This document shows, one piece after another, positions 1-6,581 of a stretch of DNA of 18,076 bases. Within the stretch, counting starts at the first letter, position 1, and each line of letters begins with the position of its first letter. A program made the position numbers and the translations under genes. Under the pieces are notes generated by a model that saw nothing but the letters and a program-made list of their open reading frames with translations, made no database searches and was not told where the DNA came from. This DNA comes from Deltaproteobacteria bacterium. Its GTDB lineage: Bacteria > Desulfobacterota > Desulfomonilia > UBA1062. The DNA is taken from the NCBI GenBank assembly GCA_023230665.1, contig JALNWY010000057.1, forward strand, positions 1 to 18,076, in the 5' to 3' direction.

Positions 1-61
1 CAACTCAAAAGCACGCTTCCGTGGGATCAACCACTTTTATTGTCTCCTTCGGGGAATGGGA

Positions 62-250
62 GAAAAACCCTCGCCTTCAGGCGAAGACTTTAGGACGCTT
101 GCGATATAGAGCATTATCGTAAGTCGAGCCACACAGCCGTTGGCGATCGCGATCGAAGGATCGGCGTCTAAGTTGTGGAGGTGCGGTAGAGGGTCTTCTC
201 CCATGCCGCCGGCTTCAAGGGGCACAGAAGAACGATTCTCTGTGGCATTA
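62..250 (-). ncRNA. candidate structured small RNA (family not recognised)
   Basis: Read on the minus strand, this stretch forms a series of hairpins ending in an intrinsic terminator, with no convincing protein. In + coordinates: CACAGA 223-228 pairs with TCTGTG 239-244 and continues inward as GAA/TTC; GCGG 183-186 pairs with CCGC 206-209, with GGG 191-193/CCC 200-202 inside; CCACA near 129 pairs with TGTGG near 174, with CGGC arms and the 12-bp palindrome CGATCGCGATCG at 144-155 inside. A long-range alternative pairing joins the ACTTAGACGC-type segment to GCGTCCTAAAGT. The length, about 190 nt, is like 6S RNA, but no 6S, SRP, RNase P or tmRNA signature motif was found. A -10-like TACAAT lies at 265-260 without a clear -35. 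The 5' end is a guess and function is unknown. Confidence 0.35.
63..86 (-). terminator. intrinsic terminator of the candidate minus-strand RNA
   Basis: In minus orientation CTTCGCC, loop TGAA, GGCGAGG forms a 7-bp stem, followed after one G by five T. One pair (C70/A85 on the + strand) works only as a G-U wobble in the minus-strand RNA, which favours that direction. No minus-strand protein gene lies just upstream, so the terminated transcript is probably noncoding. Confidence 0.55.
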
Positions 251-271
251 TCCTGAAAGATTGTATATAAT
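242..271 (+). promoter_or_regulatory. sigma70-like promoter of the lipoprotein gene
   Basis: A perfect -10 TATAAT at 266-271 is preceded, with an 18-bp spacer, by GTGGCA (242-247), which matches TTGACA at four of six positions. Transcription would begin near 278 and give a leader of about 65 nt before the ATG at 343. It overlaps any promoter of the minus-strand RNA candidate, so the two transcripts would be back to back. Confidence 0.5.
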
Positions 272-342
272 ACATGAACTTTCATCTTGTTTTTTAAGGA
301 CATGAATTTGCAGATCTTGCAGATATTGAAGGGGGCAAGGAA

Positions 343-1074
343 ATGAAAGAACGGGCATTGATATTGCTGCTGTGCTTGCTTGTGCTGTGCAGTTGCTCGA
401 CCATAAGCTTTGAAAGGAAGGTCGAAGGCAACACCTTTTTTTCCATGGCAGATCCCAGGGTCCGGGTGAATGTCAATCCGGGGTTCCGGTACATCGGCGA
501 GGTCGCCATGGCCCGCCGCCACCAGAACGTGCAGGGCGCCCGCAACCTCCTCGTGAACAACAACTCCTATGTGTTCGCCGAGATCGGCCAGGACAATTCA
601 CTGACAAAAGGCGTGGTCATCAGGGTCGACAAGGTCAACAGGAGCAGCTGGCAACCCGATCTCTTTTCCGATATCAAGAACAAGCTGGTAACGGATTACG
701 AGCAGATCGGCGCCGAGCGGTACGAGCATTTCATTGCGGTACGCTCGGATATATTTACTCCCGATGAGATGGACTTCATCATTGCTCAGGGAATGAAGAA
801 CGCCGGGCCGGCCATACTCGGTGAGCGACTGAGCTACAGCGGCTACCGTATCCCCAAGTGCTTCATGGTGGAGGCGTTCGGAATACGGGCAGGCGCCAGC
901 AACGACACCAAGCTCTGCATCTACTATTTCGAGGATCTTGCCCGTCTCGACGAACAGTACCCCTGCCGGGAATGGATACGGGACGATCTGCCCCCGGCAG
1001 GCCGGGAACCGGTTGTCAAACGCTTTGTCGAATCGAGAAAGCGCGGCCTCTCCTTTGCAGAGAATGTGAAATGA
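343..1074 (+). CDS. putative lipoprotein of unknown function
   Basis: A 243-residue protein that I do not recognise. The N-terminus is a classical lipoprotein signal: Lys2 and Arg4, a leucine-rich core, then L15-C16-S17-C18, so Cys18 is the probable lipidated residue. The mature part is mixed alpha/beta in character, polar, with no membrane segment and no catalytic motif I can name; it has three further Cys (in KCFMV, TKLCIYY and YPCREW). The start at 343 is supported by a purine-rich GGGGGCAAGGA just upstream. A promoter with perfect TATAAT lies at 266-271. It seems monocistronic: the next gene begins about 255 bases later on the same strand. It is likely exported and anchored to inner or outer membrane; its substrate or partner cannot be inferred. 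Confidence 0.8.
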   Translation: MKERALILLLCLLVLCSCSTISFERKVEGNTFFSMADPRVRVNVNPGFRYIGEVAMARRHQNVQGARNLLVNNNSYVFAEIGQDNSLTKGVVIRVDKVNRSSWQPDLFSDIKNKLVTDYEQIGAERYEHFIAVRSDIFTPDEMDFIIAQGMKNAGPAILGERLSYSGYRIPKCFMVEAFGIRAGASNDTKLCIYYFEDLARLDEQYPCREWIRDDLPPAGREPVVKRFVESRKRGLSFAENVK

Positions 1075-1330
1075 CAGGACATGCTTGCCGATGAAAGGCA
1101 ACAGCAGCGCGGGCGGCAAAAAGAGCGGAATAACGATGACGAATACATTTGCAAAGCAAGGCAAAGTCCCCCATCGATCTGGAAAGGGCCGGGCGCGGGA
1201 GCAGCCCAGAGACTGGCTGCGAGACCTGTGCAGAGAGTCCTCTCTCCTGCCCCTTTGAGATTTTCCCATAGACGAAACATCTGGATCGTGTTTGGTAAAC
1301 AGATATGAAACCAATGAAAAGGAGATAACC

Positions 1331-2065
1331 ATGGTGCCTGATGCAACGAGACTGATCATGGAATTGGATCTGACCCTTCCCCTGCTCGGCTTCTACGACG
1401 CGCCCGAAACCGGCGGGTTCGGGACCCTGGTAGGGCCCGAACCAGGGAAGCACATGTGCATCTTCTGTTTTTTCGAGAACTTTCGCAAGGGAGAGACCCT
1501 CGTGATCACCCGCGACAATTTCGGGTGCGGCGGGGCAGGCAACTGTCTGTGCAATGTCCAGACCAGGTCGAGGGAGGAATATATCCGCTTTCTGGTAGAA
1601 GGGGAGGGACTGAAGAGGTCCCCTGAGATCATGGGGAAGTGGGTCGACCGGAGAAGACCCTATATACAGCAGCATCGCTTTCTTCTCATGGGTCCGGTCA
1701 GGATGGAGAAGTACGAGTATCTCAAGAGCGTCACGTTTTTCGTCAATCCCGACCAGTTGAGCGTGCTCATCATCGGCGCCAACTATGACGCGGCCCCTGA
1801 TGATCTTCCGCCCGTGATCGCCCCCTTCGGGTCCGGGTGCATGGAACTCCTGCCCCTGTTCGACGATCCCGAGGCCCCGCAGGCCATGATCGGGGCCACC
1901 GACATAGCCATGCGGCAGTATCTTCCCCGCGACATCCTGGCGTTCACCGTCACCAAACCCATGTTTGAGCGCCTTTGTGCCCTTGACGATCAGAGTTTTC
2001 TCCACAAGCCCTTTCTGAGAAACCTGAAAAAGGCGCGGGCCGAGCAATCGATGCAGGTGGTATAG
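1331..2065 (+). CDS. DUF169 family protein
   Basis: A 244-residue soluble protein resembling the DUF169 family, which is common in anaerobic bacteria and archaea and has no firmly assigned activity. The start at 1331 is preferred over the in-frame ATG at 1292 because AAAAGGAGAT sits just before it. The N-terminal third is Cys-rich: C43-x2-C46 in HMCIFCFFENF, then C66, C72 and C74 in a Gly-rich GCGGAGNCLC segment, a pattern that could bind a metal or Fe-S cluster (inference). The C-terminal half carries the usual DUF169 features, including a VNPDQLSVLI strand and the GSGCMELLPL segment. No signal peptide or membrane helix is seen. A nitroreductase-like gene follows about 100 bases downstream on the same strand, so the two may be co-transcribed redox proteins. 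Confidence 0.75.
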   Translation: MVPDATRLIMELDLTLPLLGFYDAPETGGFGTLVGPEPGKHMCIFCFFENFRKGETLVITRDNFGCGGAGNCLCNVQTRSREEYIRFLVEGEGLKRSPEIMGKWVDRRRPYIQQHRFLLMGPVRMEKYEYLKSVTFFVNPDQLSVLIIGANYDAAPDDLPPVIAPFGSGCMELLPLFDDPEAPQAMIGATDIAMRQYLPRDILAFTVTKPMFERLCALDDQSFLHKPFLRNLKKARAEQSMQVV

Positions 2066-2122
2066 CCGGGAGAAACCGGTTCCGGCCACGGCCGTGCGAG
2101 CCGGGAACGCTTCCGGACAACC

Positions 2123-2138
2123 CCGGGCGACTGCCCGG
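2123..2138 (+). other. small hairpin in the leader of the nitroreductase gene
   Basis: CCGGGC, loop GACT, GCCCGG is a perfect 6-bp GC hairpin about 30 bases before the ATG at 2167. There is no U-tract, so it is not an obvious terminator. It may affect mRNA stability or processing between the DUF169 and nitroreductase genes. Confidence 0.3.
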
Positions 2139-2166
2139 ATACGATGAACATGAACGAGGAGAAATC

Positions 2167-2739
2167 ATGTTGCGGGATCTGATCGAGAAGAACAGGTCAT
2201 ACCGGAGGTTCCGGGAGGATGTGCCGGTGGGGCCCGAAGTGCTCAGGGACCTGGTGGGCCTTGCGCGGCTGTCTGCGTCCGCAGGGAATCTCCAGCCCTT
2301 GAAATACATCCTCTCGTGGGAGCCCAAGAAGAACCGGCTCATTTTTCCCTGCCTGGCGTGGGCCGCTTACCTCAAGGACTGGCCGGGGCCCGGAAAAGGC
2401 GAGCAGCCGTCGGCCTACATTATTGTCCTGGGCGACACCGCCGTTTCCAAGACGTTTGGCTGCGACCACGGAATCGCGGCCCAGAACATTCTCCTGGGCG
2501 CCGTGGAGCGGGGCCTGGGCGGCTGCATGATCGCCTCGATCCAGCGTAACCAGCTCAGGGATGCCCTGAAGATTCCCGCACGCTTCGAGATACTCCTGGC
2601 CATCGCACTGGGCAGCCCCATGGAAGAGGTGACGATCGAAGACACGGGTGACCAAGGGGGCATTGAATACTTCAGAGATGAAAACGGGGTGCACCACGTT
2701 CCCAAGCGGAGGCTGGAAGAGATCATCCTCCGGTTGTGA
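2167..2739 (+). CDS. nitroreductase family protein
   Basis: A 190-residue member of the FMN-dependent nitroreductase superfamily, which uses NAD(P)H or other donors to reduce nitro groups, quinones, enones or flavins. The N-terminal NRSYRRF is the family's FMN phosphate-contacting motif (usual form: R-S-x-R-x-F). SAGNLQP, at about residues 38-44, is the second FMN-binding segment. GIAAQNILLGAVERGLG, at about 100-116, is the usual helix before the C-terminal FMN loop. The length fits the small single-domain subgroup. GAGGAG just before the ATG supports the start. It lies downstream of the DUF169 gene in the same direction, and tandem GC hairpins follow its stop. The electron acceptor cannot be predicted from sequence. 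Confidence 0.85.
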   Translation: MLRDLIEKNRSYRRFREDVPVGPEVLRDLVGLARLSASAGNLQPLKYILSWEPKKNRLIFPCLAWAAYLKDWPGPGKGEQPSAYIIVLGDTAVSKTFGCDHGIAAQNILLGAVERGLGGCMIASIQRNQLRDALKIPARFEILLAIALGSPMEEVTIEDTGDQGGIEYFRDENGVHHVPKRRLEEIILRL

Positions 2740-2756
2740 CGGGCGGCGCGGTTTAC

Positions 2757-2800
2757 GGCGCACCCCTGGTGCGGTGCGCCCCGGGGCGGGATGTCCCCGG
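2757..2800 (+). terminator. tandem GC-rich hairpins after the nitroreductase gene
   Basis: GGCGCACC (2757-2764) and GGTGCGCC (2773-2780) form a perfect 8-bp stem with an 8-nt loop. Directly after it, CCGGGG (2781-2786) and CCCCGG (2795-2800) form a second perfect 6-bp stem. No U-tract follows, so this is either a non-canonical terminator or a 3'-end stabilising or attenuating element. It sits 18 bases after the nitroreductase stop. Confidence 0.4.
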
Positions 2801-2853
2801 CCTCTGATCCGGGCAGGAGCCGGGGAGCGGCATGAGAAAGGCGACATGGGGAT

Positions 2854-3249
2854 ATGCGGCGCGGAAGGATGAGACCTATCTTGCTCTTCGCGGCCGGTGC
2901 AGCGGCGCTGGCTGCGGTATGGTGCGGTACGGCGGTTTCCGCGGACAGCGGCCGGCCTGTCCGGTCCCAGGCCGGGCAGGGTGATAGACCGATGCCGCAT
3001 CATGGGACTGCCACTGAAAACGGAGCGCCCTCTCTCCGGGCGGAGGATATCGCCGGATCAGATGCGCGGGTTCGCGTACGGAGCGCGGCGCCCGGAGAGC
3101 ACGTTGCCCACGATGTCCCCGATATGCAGACAGAGCCTGGCGGGCTGTTCCGCGGTTATCTCGTCGTTTCGGCGGCCTTTCTCGTCATCTACAGTCTCGG
3201 ATTCTGGCTGATCCAGGTCAGGAGGCACATGCCGGGCAAGAGGGAATGA
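2854..3249 (+). CDS. small exported protein with C-terminal membrane anchor (CcmD-like tail)
   Basis: A 131-residue protein, or 126 residues if the in-frame ATG at 2869 is used; the GGGGA before 2854 and GGAAGG before 2869 do not decide. It starts with a basic stretch and a hydrophobic segment ending near AVSADS, a plausible signal peptide. A polar, Gly/Pro/His-containing middle of about 65 residues follows, and then a C-terminal transmembrane helix (YLVVSAAFLVIYSLGFWL) closed by a basic QVRRHMPGKRE tail. The tail layout resembles the small CcmD-type membrane proteins, but similarity is weak and no cytochrome c maturation gene is nearby. It precedes the sigma factor cassette by about 330 bases and could belong functionally to either side. 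Function is unknown. Confidence 0.5.
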   Translation: MRRGRMRPILLFAAGAAALAAVWCGTAVSADSGRPVRSQAGQGDRPMPHHGTATENGAPSLRAEDIAGSDARVRVRSAAPGEHVAHDVPDMQTEPGGLFRGYLVVSAAFLVIYSLGFWLIQVRRHMPGKRE

Positions 3250-3583
3250 GGGATGCGCTTAGCCGAGGAAGGGATCCGGAAGGGCCGGAATCTCAGGCGC
3301 AGCACGGTGCACAAGACGGGAATATCTGTTTGCAGGAGGCCACTGATGGTAATGCGCATCCCGGTGCTGCGGTGATGGGCCCGGGTTCGGCCTTGGGGCG
3401 TCTTTTTTTGGGGAGGGGGATCATTTTTGTAGACAAAAAGTTCTGTTCACCCGTCTCTATGAACAGCCGCATATCGAACGACCGCTGCTTGAGGGAAGCG
3501 GGAAGGCGTTTTTCGAGCCTGCGGAAGCTGACTCGGGCAGGCGGACCCGAGGCGGCGGGGATGAGGATAAAAGCAGAGAAGAG
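3250..3583. promoter_or_regulatory. leader region of the ECF sigma cassette with two inverted repeats
   Basis: I see no convincing gene in these 334 bases. A seven-T run at 3403-3409, after a GC-rich stretch containing GGCC...GGCC arms, may end the upstream transcript. Two perfect inverted repeats follow: TTTTTGT/ACAAAAA (3424-3430, 3433-3439, 2-nt spacer) and CTGTTCA/TGAACAG (3443-3449, 3460-3466, 10-nt spacer). They are candidate operator or attenuator elements for the sigma operon. No clear ECF-type -35 GGAAC with a matching -10 could be assigned. Confidence 0.4.
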
Positions 3584-4192
3584 ATGCGTATGGCAGTGAT
3601 GCAGGGCCGCGGCGCCGATCTCCGCGACCAGGCCGCAGCCGTGAGACGGGCCGTGGCCGGGGATCGGGATGCGTTCGAGGAACTTATAAATACCTATCAC
3701 CGGAGGATATTCGCCATGGTGTACAGCCGGATCACCTCGCGCATGGATGCGGAGGACATCACGCAGGAGATCTTTGTGCGGGCCTTTCAGGGGGTGAAGT
3801 CTCTGCGGGACCCCGAGCTGTTCAAGCCCTGGCTCTACCGGATCGCGCTCAACGCAGTCAATGACTTCCTGAGGAAGAAACGCCTGCGTTCCATCTTCAC
3901 CCTGTTCACCCGTGAGCAAGACCACGATGAGGTGCCCGACCCGACCGGCAGCGGTTCCGACTATCTCGAGCACAAGGAGTTCTGGGCCCGTCTCAAGGAG
4001 TTTTTCTCCCGGCTTTCCCCGTCGGAGCGCGAGGCGTTCAGGCTCAGGTTTCTCGACGGCCTGTGCATCAGGGAAATCGCAGGGGTGATGGAAAAGAACG
4101 AGAGCACGGTCAAGACGCACCTTTATCGCGCCGTAGAGAAGTTCCGCAGGGAGAGCGACCTTTCGGGGCTCCTGAAGGAGGAGAAGGCATGA
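3584..4192 (+). CDS. ECF-type RNA polymerase sigma factor (sigma-70 family, RpoE-like)
   Basis: A 202-residue two-domain sigma factor. Region 2 spans about residues 26-100 and contains FEELINTYHRRIF, the DAEDITQEIFVRAF recognition helix area and FKPWLYRIALNAVNDFLRK. Region 4 spans about 144-190, with LSPSEREAFRLRF and the helix-turn-helix IREIAGVMEKNESTVKTHLYRA. There is no region 1 or 3, as usual for ECF factors. In-frame ATGs at 3584, 3590 and 3599 are all possible; AGAGAAGAG best serves the first two. The stop TGA overlaps the anti-sigma start as ATGA, so the two are translationally coupled. It probably directs core polymerase to envelope-stress or metal-response promoters, including its own, and is held inactive by the downstream membrane protein. 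Confidence 0.9.
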   Translation: MRMAVMQGRGADLRDQAAAVRRAVAGDRDAFEELINTYHRRIFAMVYSRITSRMDAEDITQEIFVRAFQGVKSLRDPELFKPWLYRIALNAVNDFLRKKRLRSIFTLFTREQDHDEVPDPTGSGSDYLEHKEFWARLKEFFSRLSPSEREAFRLRFLDGLCIREIAGVMEKNESTVKTHLYRAVEKFRRESDLSGLLKEEKA

Positions 4193-4731
4193 GCCATGAC
4201 CGCAGGTCAGGGTGCAGCATCGGGCGGGTGATCCGTTACGTGGTGGACGAGAACGATCTCGATGCCGAGCAGAGACGGCACTTGCGGGAGTGTCCGGTCT
4301 GCAGGGAGGAACTCAAGCGACTGGACCGCGGGCTTTGCCGGCTCGGGCGCACGGTTGCGGAGCATACCCCGGAGCCTGCACGGAGGCCGGCCCTGCCGGT
4401 CGAGGGTCGTGCACTGCCGCCCAGGCAGGCCCCTCTGCAAAAGCTCGTCTGGGGAACGGGCCTGGGGTTTGCCCTGGTGATGCTGATCGCCGTGTGGGCC
4501 GTGTTTCGGAGCAGTCTCTTCCCGGTGAGTTATCAGGACGTGGCGCAGGAGATGGCAGAAGAAGAGGTGCTCCTGGCAGAAGTCCTCGCGCTGGAGGAGA
4601 ACCCGCTGCCCGATGCATACCGGGAGATCTCTCCTGAGGAAACCGCCGGAGTCGACGAAGAGCTATTCGATTTCATCGTGCCCGTGGAAGGCTGGAGCAC
4701 GGATCAGGAATCGAAAACAAAGGAGGCGTGA
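4189..4731 (+). CDS. zinc-binding membrane anti-sigma factor (ZAS/zf-HC2 type)
   Basis: A 180-residue protein whose start overlaps the sigma factor stop (ATGA at 4189). The cytoplasmic N-terminus contains H31-x3-C35-x2-C38 (HLRECPVC), the ZAS signature of anti-sigma factors that bind zinc and cap ECF sigma factors; Cys9 may be an additional ligand. A Pro-rich linker leads to one transmembrane helix at about residues 88-105 (GTGLGFALVMLIAVWAVF). The remaining roughly 70 residues are periplasmic and strongly acidic, with EEEVLLAEVLALEE. This layout places the sigma-binding domain inside and a sensory tail outside. The acidic tail could bind the basic helical protein encoded next, or be cut by regulated proteolysis (inference). 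The AAAGGAGG of the following gene lies inside its 3' end. Confidence 0.85.
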   Translation: MSHDRRSGCSIGRVIRYVVDENDLDAEQRRHLRECPVCREELKRLDRGLCRLGRTVAEHTPEPARRPALPVEGRALPPRQAPLQKLVWGTGLGFALVMLIAVWAVFRSSLFPVSYQDVAQEMAEEEVLLAEVLALEENPLPDAYREISPEETAGVDEELFDFIVPVEGWSTDQESKTKEA

Positions 4732-4732
4732 G

Positions 4733-5206
4733 ATGAGAAGGATGAGTGTGGCGGCGCTTGCTGCCTGTGCAGTCATGTTCGTGTTCCCGGCCGTTGCCGA
4801 GGCCATGAGGGGCGAAGGGCCTCCTGGCAGGTGGTGGCGGATGCCTGAGGTGGCGGATGCCCTGGAGCTGAGCCAGGCAGACAAGGATTCGCTGGACGCG
4901 CTCTATGTGCAGAACCGACGGGGCCTGATCGAGATCAAGAACGACCTGGAACGGGAGCGTTTCGAGCTGGAAAACATTCTCGATCAGCAGCGTCTTGACG
5001 AAAAGGCGGCCATGGATCAGTTCAGGAAGATCGAGCGCTACCGGGAGAAGCTCTCCACGGAGCGTTTCCGGTATCTCCTTGAGGTGAGGAAGATACTCGG
5101 GCACGAACGCTACCAGAAGCTCACGGTAATGGCCAGGGATCTCCACGGGAAACGGGAAAAGAGGGGAGGGCCTCCGGCTCCTGACGCGCCTCCTGTCGCT
5201 GAGTGA
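4733..5206 (+). CDS. periplasmic Spy/CpxP/CnrX-like helical protein
   Basis: A 157-residue exported protein. Residues 1-24 form a signal peptide (MRRMS, a hydrophobic core, cleavage likely after VAEA). The mature part is a highly charged helical hairpin: LELSQADKDSLDALY corresponds to the first LTxxQ-type element of the Spy/CpxP family, followed by long E/K/R-rich helices and a second element, ILGHERYQKL. Related proteins are periplasmic chaperones or metal sensors (CpxP, Spy, ZraP, CnrX). The start at 4733 follows AAAGGAGG and sits one base after the anti-sigma stop, so it is the third member of the sigma/anti-sigma operon. By analogy with CnrYXH it may be the sensor acting on the anti-sigma periplasmic domain. 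The mature part has no Cys, and its few His do not reveal a metal site. Confidence 0.8.
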   Translation: MRRMSVAALAACAVMFVFPAVAEAMRGEGPPGRWWRMPEVADALELSQADKDSLDALYVQNRRGLIEIKNDLERERFELENILDQQRLDEKAAMDQFRKIERYREKLSTERFRYLLEVRKILGHERYQKLTVMARDLHGKREKRGGPPAPDAPPVAE

Positions 5207-5429
5207 GCCGGTTTCAGCCGGGGACGGATCCCGGCAGCCTGCAGTCTCTTTTCGCCTGGCACCGGGTTCTCATTGCCCGAGGCCGGCATGTTTCCCCACC
5301 CGTTCCTTTCGTGTAAAGCAACCTCTCTGCCCCATCCACGCGGGCTTTTTCGACTGATTCCCTCCATTGCCTTGGCCCCTTGAGTCCGGCAAGATTCATC
5401 CCTGGTCGAGCGGGTGACGATAAGGGACA

Positions 5430-5463
5430 GAAACAGGCGCCTTCACGCGGAGGCGCAAGTTTC
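5430..5463 (+). promoter_or_regulatory. 5'UTR hairpin before the ZU5-like lipoprotein gene
   Basis: GAAAC (5430-5434) and GTTTC (5459-5463) enclose GCGCCT (5437-5442) and AGGCGC (5451-5456), giving 11 base pairs interrupted by one 2x2 internal loop (AG/AA), with an 8-nt terminal loop. It ends just before the Shine-Dalgarno AAAGGA (5466-5471) of the gene starting at 5478. There is no U-tract, so a role in mRNA stability or translation control is more likely than termination. The rest of 5207-5429 shows nothing I can name. Confidence 0.4.
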
Positions 5464-5477
5464 TCAAAGGACCGGGC

Positions 5478-6581
5478 ATGGGCTGCACACGCACACATTC
5501 ACAGAGAACCATCACGAGGCATGGAGCCGCTGTATGGTTGGTGTTCCTGATCGTCATCTCGTGCGCCGCAACCGCCTGTAAAATCAGGGATGAAAGCGAC
5601 GAGCACGGAGCAGTCGCCGCGGTCCTGGTCGGCCCGGAAGGCGGGATCGTGGAGGTCACTGACTCTGCGAGCGGGATCTTGGGGGCCCGGGTGTATATTC
5701 CCGCCGGCGCACTGGACAGGGAGCAGAGTATTTCCATATCCCGGAAGGACCTTCCTGCAGCTCTTCCCGCCGGGTATCGGACAGGGGGCAAGTGCATCGA
5801 TTTTCGCCCGGAGGGCATCCGGTTCTCCCAACCGGTTCTGCTCTATCTTCCCTACGACGATACCAACAACGACGGGATCATCGATGGCCGGGCAGTTCGG
5901 GAAGGAGACCTCTTTGTGCTCTACTACAACAGCCTGAACAGCCGATGGGAGGAGATGCCCCTCTATGGCGTCGATACGGGCAACAACCTGGCCGCAGTGG
6001 AATCCATGCATTTCAGCACCTATCTCGCGGCCGTGGATACCGCCGATGCCCGGACGATCGATTCGGGTTTCACAGGCACGAACACAGGGCCTTTCTTCGA
6101 ACCCGGTGAATGCTACCTGGGAAACGATAGCTTCTGCCACTATTCCCATATGACCGTGCTGCGCAGGAAGAGCGGGTTGACCGCCATCGTGGACAGGAAC
6201 CTGACCTATGTCAACAGCGGGATTGTCGCCGCGATAAGCGAAGACGGCAGTTCGGCCGCCTTCGATGCCGCCAGTGCCTTTGCCAAGGTGCTCGCCTCGG
6301 GCGATGCGACCCAGTGGGTCTGGGAGGGTGAATTCGTCAGAGAGCACACCTTTCTCATGGATTACGAGGTGAGACAGGACGACACGATCTCCTCTCAGGA
6401 ACCCGGCGATACAGGCCCAGGAGACGGTGCGGGCGGTATCTTCTGTCGGGTCGAGGCAGTCGATATGAACATGGTGAAGATAACCTGGGAGATCGACGTT
6501 TTCGAGCAGATCATCTACCAGACGACTGCCCAGGGATCCGGGCACTGCCTGGCGATACGCTTCCGCGCGACCCACCGGTGA
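5478..6581 (+). CDS. ZU5-domain-like surface lipoprotein
   Basis: A 367-residue exported protein. After a basic N-terminus, a hydrophobic stretch ends in V26-I-S-C29, a good lipobox (a second, weaker one is A-T-A-C34). Residues about 50-185 resemble a ZU5 domain: the VGPEGGIVEVTD opening, the RVYIPAGAL strand-turn, then a core of beta strands ending near the HFSTYLAAV segment, a form often seen in extracellular bacterial proteins. A calcium-loop-like D128-x-N130-x-D132-G-I-I-D136 lies within it. The C-terminal 180 residues are beta-rich and contain four Cys, possibly disulfide-bonded; I do not recognise this part. AAAGGA precedes the ATG, and a stable hairpin lies immediately upstream. It is probably cell-surface or periplasmic, with a binding or structural role; no enzymatic motif is visible. 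Confidence 0.75.
   Translation: MGCTRTHSQRTITRHGAAVWLVFLIVISCAATACKIRDESDEHGAVAAVLVGPEGGIVEVTDSASGILGARVYIPAGALDREQSISISRKDLPAALPAGYRTGGKCIDFRPEGIRFSQPVLLYLPYDDTNNDGIIDGRAVREGDLFVLYYNSLNSRWEEMPLYGVDTGNNLAAVESMHFSTYLAAVDTADARTIDSGFTGTNTGPFFEPGECYLGNDSFCHYSHMTVLRRKSGLTAIVDRNLTYVNSGIVAAISEDGSSAAFDAASAFAKVLASGDATQWVWEGEFVREHTFLMDYEVRQDDTISSQEPGDTGPGDGAGGIFCRVEAVDMNMVKITWEIDVFEQIIYQTTAQGSGHCLAIRFRATHR

Noticed and set aside
144..155. CGATCGCGATCG palindrome, which contains the cyanobacterial HIP1 octamer GCGATCGC
   Set aside because: It is a single occurrence, nested in RNA-like hairpins; nothing else points to a cyanobacterium.
120..180. Possible integron attC site (GTCTAAG with imperfect inverted arms)
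   Set aside because: There is no matching GTTRRRY/RYYYAAC core pair, no integrase and no cassette array nearby.
242..262. Sigma54-like promoter reading of GTGGCA
   Set aside because: The required downstream TTGC/TGCA element at the fixed spacing is missing, while a perfect TATAAT supports sigma70.
37..522. 161-residue minus-strand open frame at the left edge
   Set aside because: It crosses the lipoprotein gene antisense and the hairpins and terminator of the RNA candidate, has no Shine-Dalgarno and no family features.
1201..1245. GCAGCC/GGCTGC and AGAGA/TCTCT hairpins before the DUF169 gene
   Set aside because: They are short stems without a U-tract in a GC-rich gap of about 255 bases; expected by chance.
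3246..3599. 117-residue + strand open frame with ATGA overlap to the small membrane protein
   Set aside because: Its composition is like random GC-rich sequence, it runs through both inverted repeats and into the sigma factor start, and it shows no domain. The overlap is probably chance.
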